The notes beneath the pieces were generated by a model. The model was not told where the DNA came from, did not search any database, and saw only the letters and a program-made list of their open reading frames with translations. Below, piece by piece: positions 56,213 through 63,889 of a stretch of 64,000 nucleotides of DNA (positions are counted from its first letter, which is position 1; every line of letters starts with the position of its first letter). The stretch lies in NCBI GenBank assembly GCA_947452005.1, contig CANGBC010000002.1, positions 62,001 through 126,000 of the forward strand, read 5' to 3'. Source of the stretch: Beijerinckiaceae bacterium. GTDB taxonomy: Bacteria > Pseudomonadota > Alphaproteobacteria > Rhizobiales > Beijerinckiaceae. Position numbers and translations under genes: made by a program.

Positions 56213-56370
56213 GGTGCGGTGCTGCTGGGTGCGTGTGGAAAAAGTATTCCCGGGGCCTTATCGACTCTCAGGGAGCTGTCCCTGGCCTTGTCCGTGGACT
56301 TGGTCATATGGCGCCCACCTACATTGTAGGTCTCCGGGGTCGTTATCCCACGGCTTTTGTGGCCCGCACC
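56213..56370 (+). ncRNA. ssrS: 6S RNA (SsrS), probable
   Basis: 6S RNA binds the housekeeping RNA polymerase by mimicking an open promoter. The 158-nt span is closed by GGTGCGG (56213-56219) with CCGCACC (56364-56370). The inner part has the alphaproteobacterial-looking 3' side GCGCCCACCTACATTGTAGG followed by TCTCCGGGG, with a long imperfect rod in between. It lies directly upstream of fau and downstream of the zapA region, the classical ssrS location. Exact ends are inferred from the closing stem, and no covariance model could be run. Confidence 0.72.
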
Positions 56371-56424
56371 TTATCTGCCTTGCGCCGGTCCCGGCGTGGA
56401 AGAACCTGATGGGACCGACCCCCA

Positions 56425-56967
56425 ATGACCAAGGCTGATCTGCGCGCCGCAGCGCTTGCCCGCCGCGAGGCACTGCCATCTGCCGAGCGCAGCGAGGCAG
56501 CTGAGGTCATGGCCGAGCTGATTGCCTGCCTGCCCCTGCCTGACGGCCCGCTCGCCCTTTATTGGCCAATCCGCTCTGAAGCCGACCCGCGCCCCGTAGC
56601 GGGGCTTCTGGCAAACCATATATTCTGCCTGCCGGCCGTCTCTCCCCGTGGACTGACCTTTAGGTTCTGGGCGCCCGGCGACCCGCTGGAGACGGGCCCC
56701 TTTGGCCTCTCCGAGCCGTTGGCTGGCGCGCCTGAGATCACCCCAGCAGCCCTCATCGTGCCGCTGGCTGCCTTCGACCGACGCGGACACCGCATTGGCT
56801 ATGGCAAAGGTTTTTATGACCGCGCACTGGCCAGCCTGCCCCAAGCCACCACCATCGGGCTCGCCTTTGCCACACAGGAAATCGACCACGTGCCCGACGA
56901 GCCCCACGACCGGGCGCTCGATTTCGTGGTAACGGAGCGCGAGATCATCGCGACGCGCACGCCATAG
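56425..56967 (+). CDS. fau: 5-formyltetrahydrofolate cyclo-ligase
   Basis: The enzyme uses ATP to convert 5-formyl-THF to 5,10-methenyl-THF. The 180-residue protein has KADLRAAALARREALP, LALYWPIRSEADPRP, LIVPLAAFDRRGHRIGYGKG and the signature GYGKGFYDRALA. It follows the probable 6S RNA, an arrangement widespread in proteobacteria. ymdB starts 9 nt downstream. Confidence 0.93.
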   Translation: MTKADLRAAALARREALPSAERSEAAEVMAELIACLPLPDGPLALYWPIRSEADPRPVAGLLANHIFCLPAVSPRGLTFRFWAPGDPLETGPFGLSEPLAGAPEITPAALIVPLAAFDRRGHRIGYGKGFYDRALASLPQATTIGLAFATQEIDHVPDEPHDRALDFVVTEREIIATRTP

Positions 56968-56976
56968 GAAGACATC

Positions 56977-57798
56977 ATGCGGCTTATGTTCATCGGCGAC
57001 ATTGTGGGGCGTGCGGGACGTGCGGTTCTGCTTGAGCATCTTCCCGCATTGCGTACGCGCTACGCCCTCGATTTCGTCATCGTGAATGGCGAAAATGCCG
57101 CTGGTGGCTTTGGCATCACCGAAGCCATTTGCGATGAGTTTCTCAATGCGGGTGCTGATTGCATCACGCTGGGCAATCATGCCTTCGACCAGAAAGAAGC
57201 CCTCGTTTTCATTGAGCGCCAGCCCCGTTTGCTGCGCCCGGCCAATTATCCCGCAGGCACGCCGGGGCGCGGCGCCAATCTGATTGAAAATGCCAAAGGT
57301 CAGCGCATTCTGGTGATGAATGTGATGGGCCGCATTTTCATGGATGCGATGGATGATCCATTTGCTGCCGTCGAGCGCGAGATGGCCGCCTGTCCTCTGG
57401 GTTTCGGCTGCGATGCCTTTGTCATTGATCTGCACGCCGAAACGACCTCCGAAAAAATGGCCATGGCGCATTTTGTCGATGGCCGCGCCAGCCTTGTGGT
57501 GGGCACGCATACGCATGTGCCAACCGCCGACCATCAAGTGCTGCCGGGTGGCACCGCCTTCCAATCGGATGCCGGCATGACGGGCGATTTCGACAGTGTC
57601 ATCGGTATGGACAAGGAAGAGCCCCTGCGCCGTTTCACACGCAAAATTCCCGGCGGGCGCTTTGAGCCGGCCGAAGGCAAGGCGACCTTGTGCGGACTGG
57701 CAGTGGACATCGACGACAAGACGGGACTGGCCCTGCAAGTGGCGCCCGTGCGGATTGGCGGGCGGCTGTCGGGGGCTTTGCCGGACTTTTGGGGATAG
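56977..57798 (+). CDS. ymdB: YmdB-family metallophosphoesterase (TIGR00282)
   Basis: The 273-residue protein has the dimetal phosphoesterase motifs FIGDIVGRAGRAV, FVIVNGENAAGGFGIT, ITLGNHAFDQKEAL, IDLHAETTSEKMAMAHFVDG and VVGTHTHVPTADHQVLP. Family members hydrolyse 2',3'-cyclic nucleotides or act in signalling; the role in alphaproteobacteria is unsettled. It is co-oriented with fau and probably co-transcribed. A toxin-antitoxin pair follows about 50 nt later. Confidence 0.92.
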   Translation: MRLMFIGDIVGRAGRAVLLEHLPALRTRYALDFVIVNGENAAGGFGITEAICDEFLNAGADCITLGNHAFDQKEALVFIERQPRLLRPANYPAGTPGRGANLIENAKGQRILVMNVMGRIFMDAMDDPFAAVEREMAACPLGFGCDAFVIDLHAETTSEKMAMAHFVDGRASLVVGTHTHVPTADHQVLPGGTAFQSDAGMTGDFDSVIGMDKEEPLRRFTRKIPGGRFEPAEGKATLCGLAVDIDDKTGLALQVAPVRIGGRLSGALPDFWG

Positions 57799-57808
57799 TT
57801 GAAACGAT

Positions 57809-57841
57809 CTCTTAAGAGTGCTATTAAAAGTACCCTTAAGG
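57809..57841 (+). promoter_or_regulatory. Palindromic operator candidates of the StbDE-type pair
   Basis: CTCTTAAGAG (57809-57818) and CCTTAAGG (57834-57841) share the core CTTAAG and are 24 bp apart centre to centre. The second overlaps the AAGGAGG ribosome-binding site. They would suit antitoxin autorepression. Confidence 0.55.
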
Positions 57842-57849
57842 AGGCTCTT

Positions 57850-58098
57850 ATGGCGCATCACCTGCATGCTTCCGTCACCGCCAGTGTCTCGGAATTGAAG
57901 AAAAACCCGATGGGCACCGTCGCCGCAGGCGAGGGCTTTCCTGTGGCCATCCTGAACCGCAACGAGCCCGCCTTCTATTGCGTGCCCGCCAAAGCCTATG
58001 AGGCCATGCTGGAGCGTCTCGAAGACCTAGAGCTCAACGCTATTGCCGATGCCCGCGAGGGGCAGGCGATCCACAAGGTCTCGCTGGATGAGCTATGA
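57850..58098 (+). CDS. Type II antitoxin, Phd/YefM-like StbD family
   Basis: The 82-residue protein matches StbD-type antitoxins (VTASVSELKKNPMGTVAAGE; VAILNRNEPAFYCVPAKAYE; terminal MLERLEDLELNAIADAREGQ). The N-terminus would bind DNA and the C-terminus would cover the toxin. ATG 57850 lies 5 nt past AAGGAGG. The frame opens at a TTG 51 nt earlier, inside the operator region, and that start is rejected. The stop overlaps the toxin start by 11 nt. Confidence 0.9.
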   Translation: MAHHLHASVTASVSELKKNPMGTVAAGEGFPVAILNRNEPAFYCVPAKAYEAMLERLEDLELNAIADAREGQAIHKVSLDEL

Positions 58099-58372
58099 GC
58101 TCGCCTTTCTGGATGAAGCCCTGAAAGAATGGCGCAAGCTCGACAGCGCGACGCGTGAGCAATTCAAGGCAAAACTGGCTGGGCGGCTGCAAAACCCCAA
58201 AATCCCCTCAGCCCGACTGCATGGCCCCAGAGACCGCTACAAGATCAAATTGCGCAATGCGGGGTTTCGGCTGGTCTACGAAGTCCGCGACCAAGAATTG
58301 CTGGTCCTCGTGGTGGCGGTTGGCAAACGTGAGCGAAATGCCGTTTACAAGGTGGCCGAGCGGCGTGGCTAA
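58088..58372 (+). CDS. RelE/StbE-family toxin
   Basis: This 94-residue RelE-fold mRNA interferase opens with SYELAFLDEALKEWRKLDSA, followed by the RelE core IPSARLHGPRDRYKIKLRNA and GFRLVYEVRDQELLVLVVAVGKRER. It probably cleaves mRNA on the ribosome when free of its antitoxin. ATG 58088 lies within the antitoxin frame, ensuring coupled translation. A longer frame from 58043 is antitoxin sequence in another phase. The pair sits between ymdB and yebC. Confidence 0.92.
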   Translation: MSYELAFLDEALKEWRKLDSATREQFKAKLAGRLQNPKIPSARLHGPRDRYKIKLRNAGFRLVYEVRDQELLVLVVAVGKRERNAVYKVAERRG

Positions 58373-58458
58373 ACGCGGAGCACCCTCCCCCTTCAAAAAG
58401 CCGGCCCCCGAGCGTATAACCCCGGCCAGCTCAACTTCAGCATTGTTCCGAGGGGTCC

Positions 58459-59205
58459 ATGGCAGGCCATAGTCAGTTTAAAAATATCATGCACCGCAAG
58501 GGAAAGCAGGACGCTGTGCGCTCCAAGCTGTTCGCCAAGCTTGGCCGTGAAATCACAGTGGCTGCCAAAATGGGCATGCCCGATCCCGCCATGAACCCAC
58601 GTTTGCGCGCTGCCATCATTGAGGCGCGTGCGGAAAACATGCCCAAGGACAATATCGAGCGCGCCATCAAAAAGGCTGCCGGTGGCGAAGGCGATAATTA
58701 CGATGAAGTGCGCTACGAGGGCTATGCGCCCGGCGGCGTGGCCGTGATCGTCGAGGCGCTCACCGACAATCGCAACCGTACGGCTGGCGAAGTGCGTTCC
58801 TATTTCACCAAGGCAGGTGGTGCGCTGGCGGAAACAGGCGCGGTCTCTTTCATGTTCGACCATGTTGGCCTGATCGATTACCCCAAGACCATTGGCTCGG
58901 AAGATGCCGTCATGGAAGGCGCCATTGAAGCGGGCGCTGATGATGTCGTCGTCCAGGATGAGAACTACGAAATCATCACCTCGCTCGAAGCGTTGCGCGA
59001 TGTGCAAAAGGTTTTGGAAGCCCGCTTTGGCGAAGCCCGCAAGAGCTCGCTGGTCTGGCGCCCACAAAACACGATCAATGTTGACGACGAGGCCGGTGAG
59101 AAAATCCTGCGCCTGATTGGCTCGCTCGAAGACAATGATGACGTGCAAAACGTCTATGCAAATTTTGAAATCTCCGATGCACTCATGGCAAAATTGGGCG
59201 GCTGA
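58459..59205 (+). CDS. yebC: YebC/PmpR-family transcriptional regulator / translation factor
   Basis: The 248-residue protein shows the family opening [73 protein letters not shown] and the terminal [15 protein letters not shown]. YebC-type proteins bind DNA, and recent work links them to relief of ribosome stalling. In many alphaproteobacteria yebC adjoins ruvCAB; here it is 19 kb away. Confidence 0.95.
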   Translation: MAGHSQFKNIMHRKGKQDAVRSKLFAKLGREITVAAKMGMPDPAMNPRLRAAIIEARAENMPKDNIERAIKKAAGGEGDNYDEVRYEGYAPGGVAVIVEALTDNRNRTAGEVRSYFTKAGGALAETGAVSFMFDHVGLIDYPKTIGSEDAVMEGAIEAGADDVVVQDENYEIITSLEALRDVQKVLEARFGEARKSSLVWRPQNTINVDDEAGEKILRLIGSLEDNDDVQNVYANFEISDALMAKLGG

Positions 59206-59213
59206 TAAAATTC

Positions 59214-59882
59214 ATGGCTAAAAAAGAAACCGTCCAGCGCCTTTATCTCATGCTCCCGCCCATCACTGAGCTGGGCGACTGGCCGCAGAAATTGCAGGCA
59301 GCCCTTGGCGCAGGCGACGTGGCTTGTGTGCTGGCACCCGTCAGCGCGCGCGATGAAGGGGATGCCAAGAAGATCACCAAGGCGCTGATGGAGATCACCG
59401 AGCCCGCTGGCGTTGCCTTGCTGATTGACGCACCTGGCCTTGTCATGCGAGCCGGCGCGGACGGCGCGCATGTGCGCGTCACCCCCGACACACTTGAAAA
59501 AGCCCTGCAAAGCGCGGTTGAAACGCTGAAGAACCGCGAAGATCGCATTTTGGGCATTGGCGGTTTGCGCGCCAAGCATGATGCGATGATCGCAGGCGAA
59601 TATGACGTTGACTATGTGAGCTTTGGCGATCCTGCTCCGGACGGTTTTGTGCCGCCCATGGAGCTGATCCTTGAGCGCACCAGCTGGTGGTCGGATATTT
59701 TCAATGTGCCCTGCGTGGCGCATGCTCCGACCCTGGACGATGTTGCGGGTCTGGCCAAAGCGGGTGCGGATTTCATCTCGCTGCGCGAAGCGGTGTGGGA
59801 TGATGCACGTGGACCTGTGGCAGCTATGGCGCAAGCCCAAGACTTGCTGACCAGCAATGCCAATGCGCGTGAGCGCGAATGA
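59214..59882 (+). CDS. ThiE-like (thiamine-phosphate-synthase-fold) protein, degenerate
   Basis: The 222-residue protein resembles the ThiE TIM barrel: opening LYLMLPPITELGDWPQKLQA, CVLAPVSARDEGDAKK, GVALLIDAPGLVMRAGADGA, and a C-terminal glycine strand (AGLAKAGADFISLREAVW). The usual ThiE residues that bind pyrimidine diphosphate and magnesium (a GQxDL-type segment after GVHL) are not visible; the corresponding stretch reads GAHVRVTPDTLEKAL. It may be a non-canonical paralogue rather than the true thiamine synthase. Its stop overlaps the next start as ATGA. Confidence 0.75.
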   Translation: MAKKETVQRLYLMLPPITELGDWPQKLQAALGAGDVACVLAPVSARDEGDAKKITKALMEITEPAGVALLIDAPGLVMRAGADGAHVRVTPDTLEKALQSAVETLKNREDRILGIGGLRAKHDAMIAGEYDVDYVSFGDPAPDGFVPPMELILERTSWWSDIFNVPCVAHAPTLDDVAGLAKAGADFISLREAVWDDARGPVAAMAQAQDLLTSNANARERE

Positions 59883-60886
59883 TGGACAAAGCGCAACGTC
59901 TCGCGCTCTGCCTTCTGCTGGTTCCAGCGCCCCTTCTGGCGCAAACATTTTCCACCGATCCGAAATTGACGCCGCAAGCCCCCGCTGTCTTGCAGAGCGG
60001 GCTGATGCCCCTGTTTCAGCCCCAGCGCCTGCCCACCTCCAAGGGGCCGGACAAGCCCGGCGCTGATCTGGCTTTTGGCGCTTATCAGCGCGGCTTTTAT
60101 CGTTCGGCCTTTGAAGAGGCGACCAAACGTCTTGCCAAAAACAAGACCGACGCTCACGCCATGACATTGATCGCGGAACTCTATCGCGATGGCCATGGCG
60201 TGAAGCGCAGTTTTGAGCAGGCGGTGCGCTGGTACAAACTCGCAGCCGAGCGGGGAGATCGCAATGCGCTGTTTGCGCTGGGCTCCGCCGCGCTCAAGGG
60301 CGAAGGCATGGCCCGGGACGAGGCGGCTGCGCGTGCGTGGTTTGAGCAGGCGGCTGCCAAAGGCCATGCGACTGCGCATTACAATCTGGGCGTGATGGCG
60401 CTCGATAGCGACATTCAGGATTTCCGATCCGCGCTGGACCACTTCCGCCAGGCCGCTGAAGGTGGCAATGCGGATGCGGCCTATTCGCTGGCTGTGCTCT
60501 ACAAAGAAGGCAAAGGCACGCCGCGCGACCTTGCGCAGGCGGTGCGCTGGATGACGCGTGCGGCCGATGAAAACATCACCGCCGCCATCGTCGAACTGGC
60601 GATCATGACCTTTAACGGGTCAGGCGTGACCAAAGACGAGGCGCAGGCCGCCAAACTCTTCCGCAAAGCGGCTTTGCGCAACAATCCCATCGCCATGAAC
60701 CGCTTGGCCCGCCTGCAGGTCGCCGGGCGCGGGGTTCAGAAAAACGTCATTGAGGCCATGCAATGGCATCTCATGGCGCGCGCCGTTGGCCTGCCCGACG
60801 ACAGTCTCGACCAAACCCTGTCCGGGCTGACCCAAGCCCAAAGGGCCGAGGTTGAGGCGGGCGTGCGCAAGATGATCGGCCCGTGA
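59879..60886 (+). CDS. Secreted Sel1-repeat protein
   Basis: The 335-residue protein has a short Sec-type signal (AQRLALCLLLVPAPLLAQ) and at least six Sel1-like repeats from about residue 65 to 310 (AELYRDGHGVKRSFEQAVRW; ALGSAALKGEGMARDEAAAR; AVLYKEGKGTPRDLAQAVRW; LARLQVAGRGVQKNVIEAMQ). Such repeats mediate protein-protein contacts in periplasm or envelope signalling. The partner is unknown. ATG 59879 overlaps the ThiE-like stop, so both are co-translated. Confidence 0.88.
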   Translation: MMDKAQRLALCLLLVPAPLLAQTFSTDPKLTPQAPAVLQSGLMPLFQPQRLPTSKGPDKPGADLAFGAYQRGFYRSAFEEATKRLAKNKTDAHAMTLIAELYRDGHGVKRSFEQAVRWYKLAAERGDRNALFALGSAALKGEGMARDEAAARAWFEQAAAKGHATAHYNLGVMALDSDIQDFRSALDHFRQAAEGGNADAAYSLAVLYKEGKGTPRDLAQAVRWMTRAADENITAAIVELAIMTFNGSGVTKDEAQAAKLFRKAALRNNPIAMNRLARLQVAGRGVQKNVIEAMQWHLMARAVGLPDDSLDQTLSGLTQAQRAEVEAGVRKMIGP

Positions 60887-60968
60887 AGGGTTGTGACAGC
60901 CGCCCCCACAGGGTAAGACGCAGCCCTTGCCCGTTCGACCGCGAGCCCTCCAGAAAGACTGACCTCCG

Positions 60969-61760
60969 ATGATCCGCTCAGCCCTGATGAATGTCATGAC
61001 CGCCGCCGCCGTGAAGGCTGGACGCGGATTGAAGCGCGATCTGGGCGAAATCGAAAATCTGCAGGTCTCCATCAAAGGTCCCGGCGACTTTGTCTCGGCC
61101 GCCGACACACGCGCCGAACAGGTTCTTTTTGAAGAGCTGAGCAAGTCTCGCCCCGGCTATGGCTTCTTGATGGAAGAAGGCGGCGCGATTGAAGGTTCGG
61201 ACAAATCGCATCGCTGGATCATCGACCCGCTCGATGGCACCACCAATTTTCTGCATGGCTTGCCGGTGTTTGCCATTTCCATCGCGCTGGAACGCGAAGG
61301 CCAGCTGATCGCGGGCCTCGTCTATAATCCGGCCAGCGATGACATGTATCTGGCTGAAAAGGGCCAGGGCGCCTGGCACAACAACCGCCGCCTGCGCGTG
61401 GCTGAGCGTCGCGATTTTGCCGACGCCTTGGTCGCTTGCGGCATCCCCCCGCTGGCGCGTGCGCAATTGCACCCACGCTTCAAGCAAGAGCTGGGCGCGG
61501 TGATTGCCCGCTGCGGCAATATCCGCCGCATGGGTGCGGCCTCCCTTGATCTGGCCATGGTCGCAGCCGGCCAGCTCGACTGCTACTGGGAACGCGGCCT
61601 CTCCGCCTGGGACCTGGCAGCGGGCTCGGTTCTTGTGAAAGAAGCCGGCGGCTATGTCTCCGATGCCGACGGGAACGAACAGTTTCTGGAAACCGGTTCG
61701 GTCTGCTGCGGCAATGAAACCATGCACCGCGCGCTGCTGGCCACGCTCAAGAACGCTTGA
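60969..61760 (+). CDS. suhB: Inositol monophosphatase family protein (SuhB-like)
   Basis: The 263-residue protein has the lithium-sensitive phosphatase motifs: Glu in FLMEEGGAIEGSD, the metal site IIDPLDGTTNFLHG and the second site GLSAWDLAAGSVLVKEAGG. It hydrolyses inositol-1-phosphate or related sugar phosphates. SuhB of E. coli also affects rRNA transcription, and whether this one does is unknown. The start is ATG 60969, after an 82-nt gap in which I see no further feature. Confidence 0.92.
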   Translation: MIRSALMNVMTAAAVKAGRGLKRDLGEIENLQVSIKGPGDFVSAADTRAEQVLFEELSKSRPGYGFLMEEGGAIEGSDKSHRWIIDPLDGTTNFLHGLPVFAISIALEREGQLIAGLVYNPASDDMYLAEKGQGAWHNNRRLRVAERRDFADALVACGIPPLARAQLHPRFKQELGAVIARCGNIRRMGAASLDLAMVAAGQLDCYWERGLSAWDLAAGSVLVKEAGGYVSDADGNEQFLETGSVCCGNETMHRALLATLKNA

Positions 61761-61820
61761 AGCGCCCGGCAAAGCCGCGCTTGAACGCATTTGCTTTTTA
61801 GAGTCTCCTAGACACCAGGT

Positions 61821-61841
61821 CGTGCCGCATGTTGCGGCACG
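61821..61841. repeat. Short perfect hairpin between suhB and the MotA/ExbB-like gene
   Basis: CGTGCCGCA-TGT-TGCGGCACG is a perfect 9-bp inverted repeat. The following GGCGGGAATGACAATGACGG looks like a worn repeat end. There is no T-run, so it is not a clear terminator. Confidence 0.55.
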
Positions 61842-61869
61842 GCGGGAATGACAATGACGGACCTGTGAC

Positions 61870-62835
61870 ATGGCCGAGCGCGATCCTTATTCGCTTTCCT
61901 CACCGCGCATCTTTCTCCTGCGCATTGTGGTTTTTCTGATCCTCGCGGCCTTTGTCGCACTCATCCTCTATCGGCAGATCGCCACCGCCTTTCTGGCCAA
62001 TCCGGGCCTGAACAGCCTGATCCTGGCGGTCATGGCGATTGGTATCTTTTTAGGCCTGCGGCAGGTCGTGCAGCTGTTTCCCGAGATTCGCTGGGTCAAC
62101 GCCATGCGTCGCGGGCTTGCCCAACAGGTGCAGCCACCTGTGCTGCTGGCCCCGATGGCCCGCCTCATGGGACAGGATGGCTACCGCACGATCTCAACAG
62201 TCACGCTGCGCGCTATTCTGGATTCGATTGGCACGCGCCTTGATGAATCGCGCGAGATTGCGCGCTACCTGACAGGCCTTCTGGTCTTCTTGGGACTGCT
62301 TGGCACATTCTGGGGCTTGCTGGAGACCGTTGGCTCGATTGGAGGCGTGATCCGCTCCATGCAGACGGGCTCGGATGCGGCTGTCATGTTTGATGATCTG
62401 AAAAACGGCTTGGCTGCTCCGATCTCGGGCATGGCAATTGCCTTTACCTCCTCGCTCTTTGGCCTTGCCGGATCTTTGATCCTTGGCTTTCTCGATCTGC
62501 AAGCGGGACAGGCGCAAAATCGTTTTTATACCGAACTCGAAGATGCGCTGTCCTCACATGCGCAGGATATGGCTGTGTCGAGCTTTGCTGACACGGCTGG
62601 CCTGCCCGAGGACATTCGCAATGCTTTGCAGAAGCTGACCGAAGGCGCCGACCCTGCCAATGCGCGCAACGCGCAGGCGGCCATGGCCAATCTGGCAGAA
62701 GGCATTCAGGGCCTCGTGCAACATATGCGCGGCGAACAGCAGATGCTGCGCAACTGGGTTGAGGCGCAGGCTGAACAGCAGGCTGATATTCGCAAACTCC
62801 TGCAACGCCTCGCCTCTGAACCGGAGCGCCGCTAA
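61870..62835 (+). CDS. MotA/TolQ/ExbB-type proton-channel protein
   Basis: The 321-residue protein has N-terminal helices (IFLLRIVVFLILAAFVALIL; LNSLILAVMAIGIFLGLRQV) and a core resembling MotA/ExbB channels (ARYLTGLLVFLGLLGTFWGL; GLAAPISGMAIAFTSSLFGL; AGSLILGFLDLQAGQ), followed by a cytoplasmic helical tail. It would conduct protons with the OmpA-domain partner encoded immediately downstream (1-nt overlap, TAATG). It is distinct from TolQ at 40.4 kb, and its physiological role is not known to me. Confidence 0.85.
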   Translation: MAERDPYSLSSPRIFLLRIVVFLILAAFVALILYRQIATAFLANPGLNSLILAVMAIGIFLGLRQVVQLFPEIRWVNAMRRGLAQQVQPPVLLAPMARLMGQDGYRTISTVTLRAILDSIGTRLDESREIARYLTGLLVFLGLLGTFWGLLETVGSIGGVIRSMQTGSDAAVMFDDLKNGLAAPISGMAIAFTSSLFGLAGSLILGFLDLQAGQAQNRFYTELEDALSSHAQDMAVSSFADTAGLPEDIRNALQKLTEGADPANARNAQAAMANLAEGIQGLVQHMRGEQQMLRNWVEAQAEQQADIRKLLQRLASEPERR

Positions 62836-63854
62836 TGGCACTGGGCCGCGCGCGGCGCACCGGCCGCACGTTCGATTATTGGCCAGGCTTCGTCGATGCT
62901 TTGTCGACGATGTTGCTGACGATTATCTTTCTCTTGTCGGTGTTCATGCTCGCGCAATATTTCCTGACCCGCGAAATGAGCGGCAAGGATACAGCGCTGC
63001 AAAGGCTCAACCGCCAGATCGAAGAACTCACTTCGCTGCTCTCGCTCGAGCGTGCCTCCAAAGGCGAGGCGCAATCGACCATTCTGGCGCTGCAGGCGAC
63101 ACTTGATGCCGCCGAGCGCGAAAAACAGCGCCTGCAGGGCTTGGCCGATGCCACGCGCGGCGGGCTGGAAGTGGCTGGCAGTGCGACCACGCAGGCCCGC
63201 CAGCAACTGGACAATGAACGCCAGATCTCGGCCCGCGCGCTGGCACAGGTGGAAATTCTCAACCAGCAGATCTCGGCCCTGCGCCGCCAATTGGCCGCCC
63301 TCGAAGAAGCGCTCAATGCGTCTGAGAAACGCGACAAAGAGAGTCAGACACGCATTGCGGATCTGGGTTCGCGGCTGAATATTGCGCTGGCGCAGAAGGT
63401 GCAGGAACTGAACCGCTACCGCTCCGACTTTTTCGGTCGGCTACGCGACATTCTGGGCAATCGCCCCGGCGTGCGTGTGGTGGGTGATCGCTTTGTGTTT
63501 GAATCGGAAGTTTTGTTTGAAGTGGGCCAAGCTTCGCTCAACAATCAAGGCCGGGCCGAACTTGAAAAAGTCGCCGCCGCACTGAGTGATTTGGAGCGCA
63601 TCATTCCGCCTGAGATCAATTGGGTGATGCGGGTGGATGGCCACACCGACAAACGCCCGATTGTGGCGCGTAGCAATTGGGAGCTCTCAGCGTCCCGCGC
63701 CATTGCCGTCGTGCAGTTTCTGGTCTCGAAAGGCGTGTCACCGCAGCATCTGGTGGCCGCAGGCTTTGGTGAGTTTCAGCCCATTGATACGGGAGAAACA
63801 GAAGAAGCCTATCGCCGCAATCGCCGCATTGAGCTGAAGTTGACGGAGAGGTAA
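62835..63854 (+). CDS. MotB-like membrane protein with OmpA peptidoglycan-binding domain
   Basis: The 339-residue protein has one N-terminal helix (FVDALSTMLLTIIFLLSVFM) with the Asp expected of MotB/TolR-type stators, a long coiled coil (about 45-205) and a C-terminal OmpA domain (FVFESEVLFEVGQASLNNQG; MRVDGHTDKRPIVARSNWEL; VAAGFGEFQPIDTGETEEAY; RRNRRIELKLTER). It would anchor the MotA/ExbB-like channel to peptidoglycan. Start ATG 62835 overlaps the upstream stop. Confidence 0.87.
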   Translation: MALGRARRTGRTFDYWPGFVDALSTMLLTIIFLLSVFMLAQYFLTREMSGKDTALQRLNRQIEELTSLLSLERASKGEAQSTILALQATLDAAEREKQRLQGLADATRGGLEVAGSATTQARQQLDNERQISARALAQVEILNQQISALRRQLAALEEALNASEKRDKESQTRIADLGSRLNIALAQKVQELNRYRSDFFGRLRDILGNRPGVRVVGDRFVFESEVLFEVGQASLNNQGRAELEKVAAALSDLERIIPPEINWVMRVDGHTDKRPIVARSNWELSASRAIAVVQFLVSKGVSPQHLVAAGFGEFQPIDTGETEEAYRRNRRIELKLTER

Positions 63855-63857
63855 AGG

Positions 63858-63883
63858 CCCCTCCCCCGCTTCGCGGGAGAGGG
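63858..63883. repeat. Palindromic repeat of the CTCCCGC..GCGGGAG family
   Basis: CCCCTCCCCCGC-TTC-GCGGGAGAGGG is a single hairpin of the kind seen twice at 23832-23953. It lies between two convergent genes and may act as a terminator. Confidence 0.75.
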
Positions 63884-63889
63884 TGGAAA

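Noticed and set aside
61870-63854. Zorya-type defence system (ZorA/ZorB)
   Set aside because: The channel protein is only 321 residues with no long ZorA tail, and no ZorC/ZorD/ZorE-like gene follows; a convergent ABC exporter comes next.
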